NCBI GenBank assembly: GCA_947483645.1
Contig: CANKLS010000076.1
Location: 1-5,247 of the forward strand
Direction of reading: 5' to 3'
Origin: Bradymonadales bacterium
Lineage (GTDB): Bacteria > Myxococcota > Bradymonadia > REDH01
Length of the DNA: 5,247 nt
Position numbers and translations under genes: made by a program. Shown piece by piece: positions 4,990 to 5,247 of this stretch. The notes under the pieces are model-generated. The model saw nothing but the letters and a program-made list of their open reading frames with translations, was not told the origin of the DNA and searched no databases. Position 1 is the first letter of the stretch. Each line of letters begins with the position of its first letter.

Positions 4990-5003
4990 CATGGGAGACT
5001 CCT
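4990..5003 (-). promoter_or_regulatory. Second ribosome binding site and in-frame ATG upstream of the barrel gene
   Basis: AGGAG at 5003-4999 on the minus strand stands six bases before ATG 4992-4990. That codon is in frame with the barrel gene and would encode MLNQFSRSLRGAVGKGGHV ahead of the signal peptide. It may be a real alternative start giving an extended signal peptide, or a chance signal. Confidence 0.45.
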
Positions 5004-5041
5004 ACGAACGATAAAGATCGCGCACAAAATTTCTCTGCTAA

Positions 5042-5075
5042 CGCAATGCGCCGTGACCGCGCGGTCAGAATTGCG
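5042..5075. promoter_or_regulatory. Operator-like nested palindrome upstream of the barrel gene
   Basis: TGACCGCGCGGTCA at 5054-5067 is a perfect 14-base palindrome. It is flanked by a second inverted pair, CGCAAT (5042-5047) and ATTGCG (5070-5075), with spacers of six and two bases. It lies about 50-75 bases upstream of the ATG at 4992 and 105-140 upstream of the ATG at 4935, in the only stretch that can hold the barrel gene promoter. Such symmetry is typical of dimeric transcription factor sites, but no known operator is recognised. It could also be a hairpin in the transcript of the upstream gene. Confidence 0.5.
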
Positions 5076-5090
5076 CAGTCAGAATCGCGC
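5063..5090. repeat. 14-base tandem duplication containing GTCAGAAT
   Basis: GGTCAGAATTGCGC (5063-5076) is followed directly by AGTCAGAATCGCGC (5077-5090), identical at 12 of 14 positions. The first copy overlaps the right half of the TGACCGCGCGGTCA palindrome, so the GTCA half-site recurs 14 bases apart. This looks like a repeated binding site or a recent small duplication. Confidence 0.5.
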
Positions 5091-5112
5091 ACCGGAGCTC
5101 AGCCCCCGCACG

Positions 5113-5247
5113 CTACCGGGCCGTGATACGGGCAACTACCGCGAGCTCCACGCCGGCGTGGCGGACCTCGCGGTGACCGAAGACGGGGACTGCCGGGTGG
5201 CGACGGGCGGCGACCCGGGCAAAGAGCCAGCGCACATCCTGCGCGAC
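5113..5247 (-). CDS. C-terminal fragment of a possible FlhA/SctV-type (FHIPEP) export apparatus protein
   Basis: On the minus strand a frame is open from the right edge to TAG at 5115-5113, giving 44 residues plus stop. The sequence contains DVRWLFARVAARRHPAVPV then FGHREVRHAGVELAVVARI. It fits the pattern I remember for the C-terminus of type III secretion and flagellar export gate proteins: a helix with DxRxxxRR, then a hydrophobic P-V-L strand, an Ser/His-x-E-(I/V) turn, and a final strand ending V-x-R-I. FlhA/SctV proteins are about 650-700 residues, so only the cytosolic tail would be present. The opposite strand is also open in the codon-aligned frame, so the coding strand is not certain. 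The barrel gene follows on the same strand, about 120-180 bases downstream. Family assignment is from memory of a short conserved pattern and is moderate at best. Confidence 0.5.
   Translation of the reverse strand, partial: VAQDVRWLFARVAARRHPAVPVFGHREVRHAGVELAVVARITAR

Noticed and set aside
5008..5046. Sigma70 promoter for the barrel gene (TTGCGT at 5046-5041, TATCGT at 5013-5008, minus strand)
   Set aside because: The two boxes are not at an acceptable spacing (27 bases), and no -35 match lies 16-18 bases from TATCGT. A promoter must exist in this stretch but I cannot place it.
5053..5247. Plus-strand open frame from GTG 5053 to the right edge (reads like TGNYRELHAGVADLAVTEDG)
   Set aside because: It is codon-aligned antisense to the minus-strand fragment at 5113-5247, so its good codon bias may be a shadow. 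It has no convincing ribosome binding site and I recognise no family, while the minus-strand reading matches a family pattern and ends cleanly. I cannot exclude it.

Overview
The window is a high-GC bacterial segment with strong G/C preference at third codon positions. It is dense with exported lipoproteins and cysteine-rich modules of a style common in Myxococcota, Bradymonadota and related former Deltaproteobacteria. That assignment is inferred from protein style only: no rRNA, tRNA or unambiguous taxonomic marker is present. I see no mobile element, CRISPR array or RNA gene.

Layout, left to right. Positions 1-292 (minus strand) hold the N-terminal 97 residues of a cysteine-rich lipoprotein that runs off the left edge. 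A divergent intergenic region of 199 bases follows. The plus strand then carries four genes, all with lipoprotein-type signal peptides: a DsbA-like thioredoxin-fold lipoprotein (492-1454); a Pal/OmpA-family lipoprotein preceded by five four-cysteine modules (1604-2392), closed by a good intrinsic terminator; a short coiled-coil lipoprotein (2476-2883); and, overlapping its end, a lipoprotein resembling the 5'-nucleotidase/metallophosphatase fold but lacking most metal-binding residues (2840-4333). Converging on these from the minus strand is a small outer-membrane beta-barrel protein (4378-4935, with a second plausible start at 4992). Its intrinsic terminator lies partly inside the last codons of the plus-strand gene. 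Upstream of the barrel gene, positions 5042-5090 hold a perfect 14-base palindrome inside a larger inverted repeat, plus a 14-base tandem duplication. At the right edge (5113-5247, minus strand) is the C-terminal end of a protein that looks like the FlhA/SctV (FHIPEP) type III export family.

How the genes may work together (inference): nearly everything here acts in the cell envelope. The DsbA-like lipoprotein has a CPHC active site and sits 149 bases upstream of a Pal-like protein with 23 cysteines besides the lipidated one, and beside a second cysteine-rich lipoprotein. A local disulfide-formation partnership is an attractive hypothesis. The Pal-like and coiled-coil pair recalls the pal-cpoB order of Tol-Pal loci, but no tol gene is visible and the coiled-coil protein has no TPR domain. 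The most unusual items are the disulfide-rich Pal, the apparently inactive metallophosphatase-like lipoprotein with its CGC motif, and the structured region upstream of the barrel gene.
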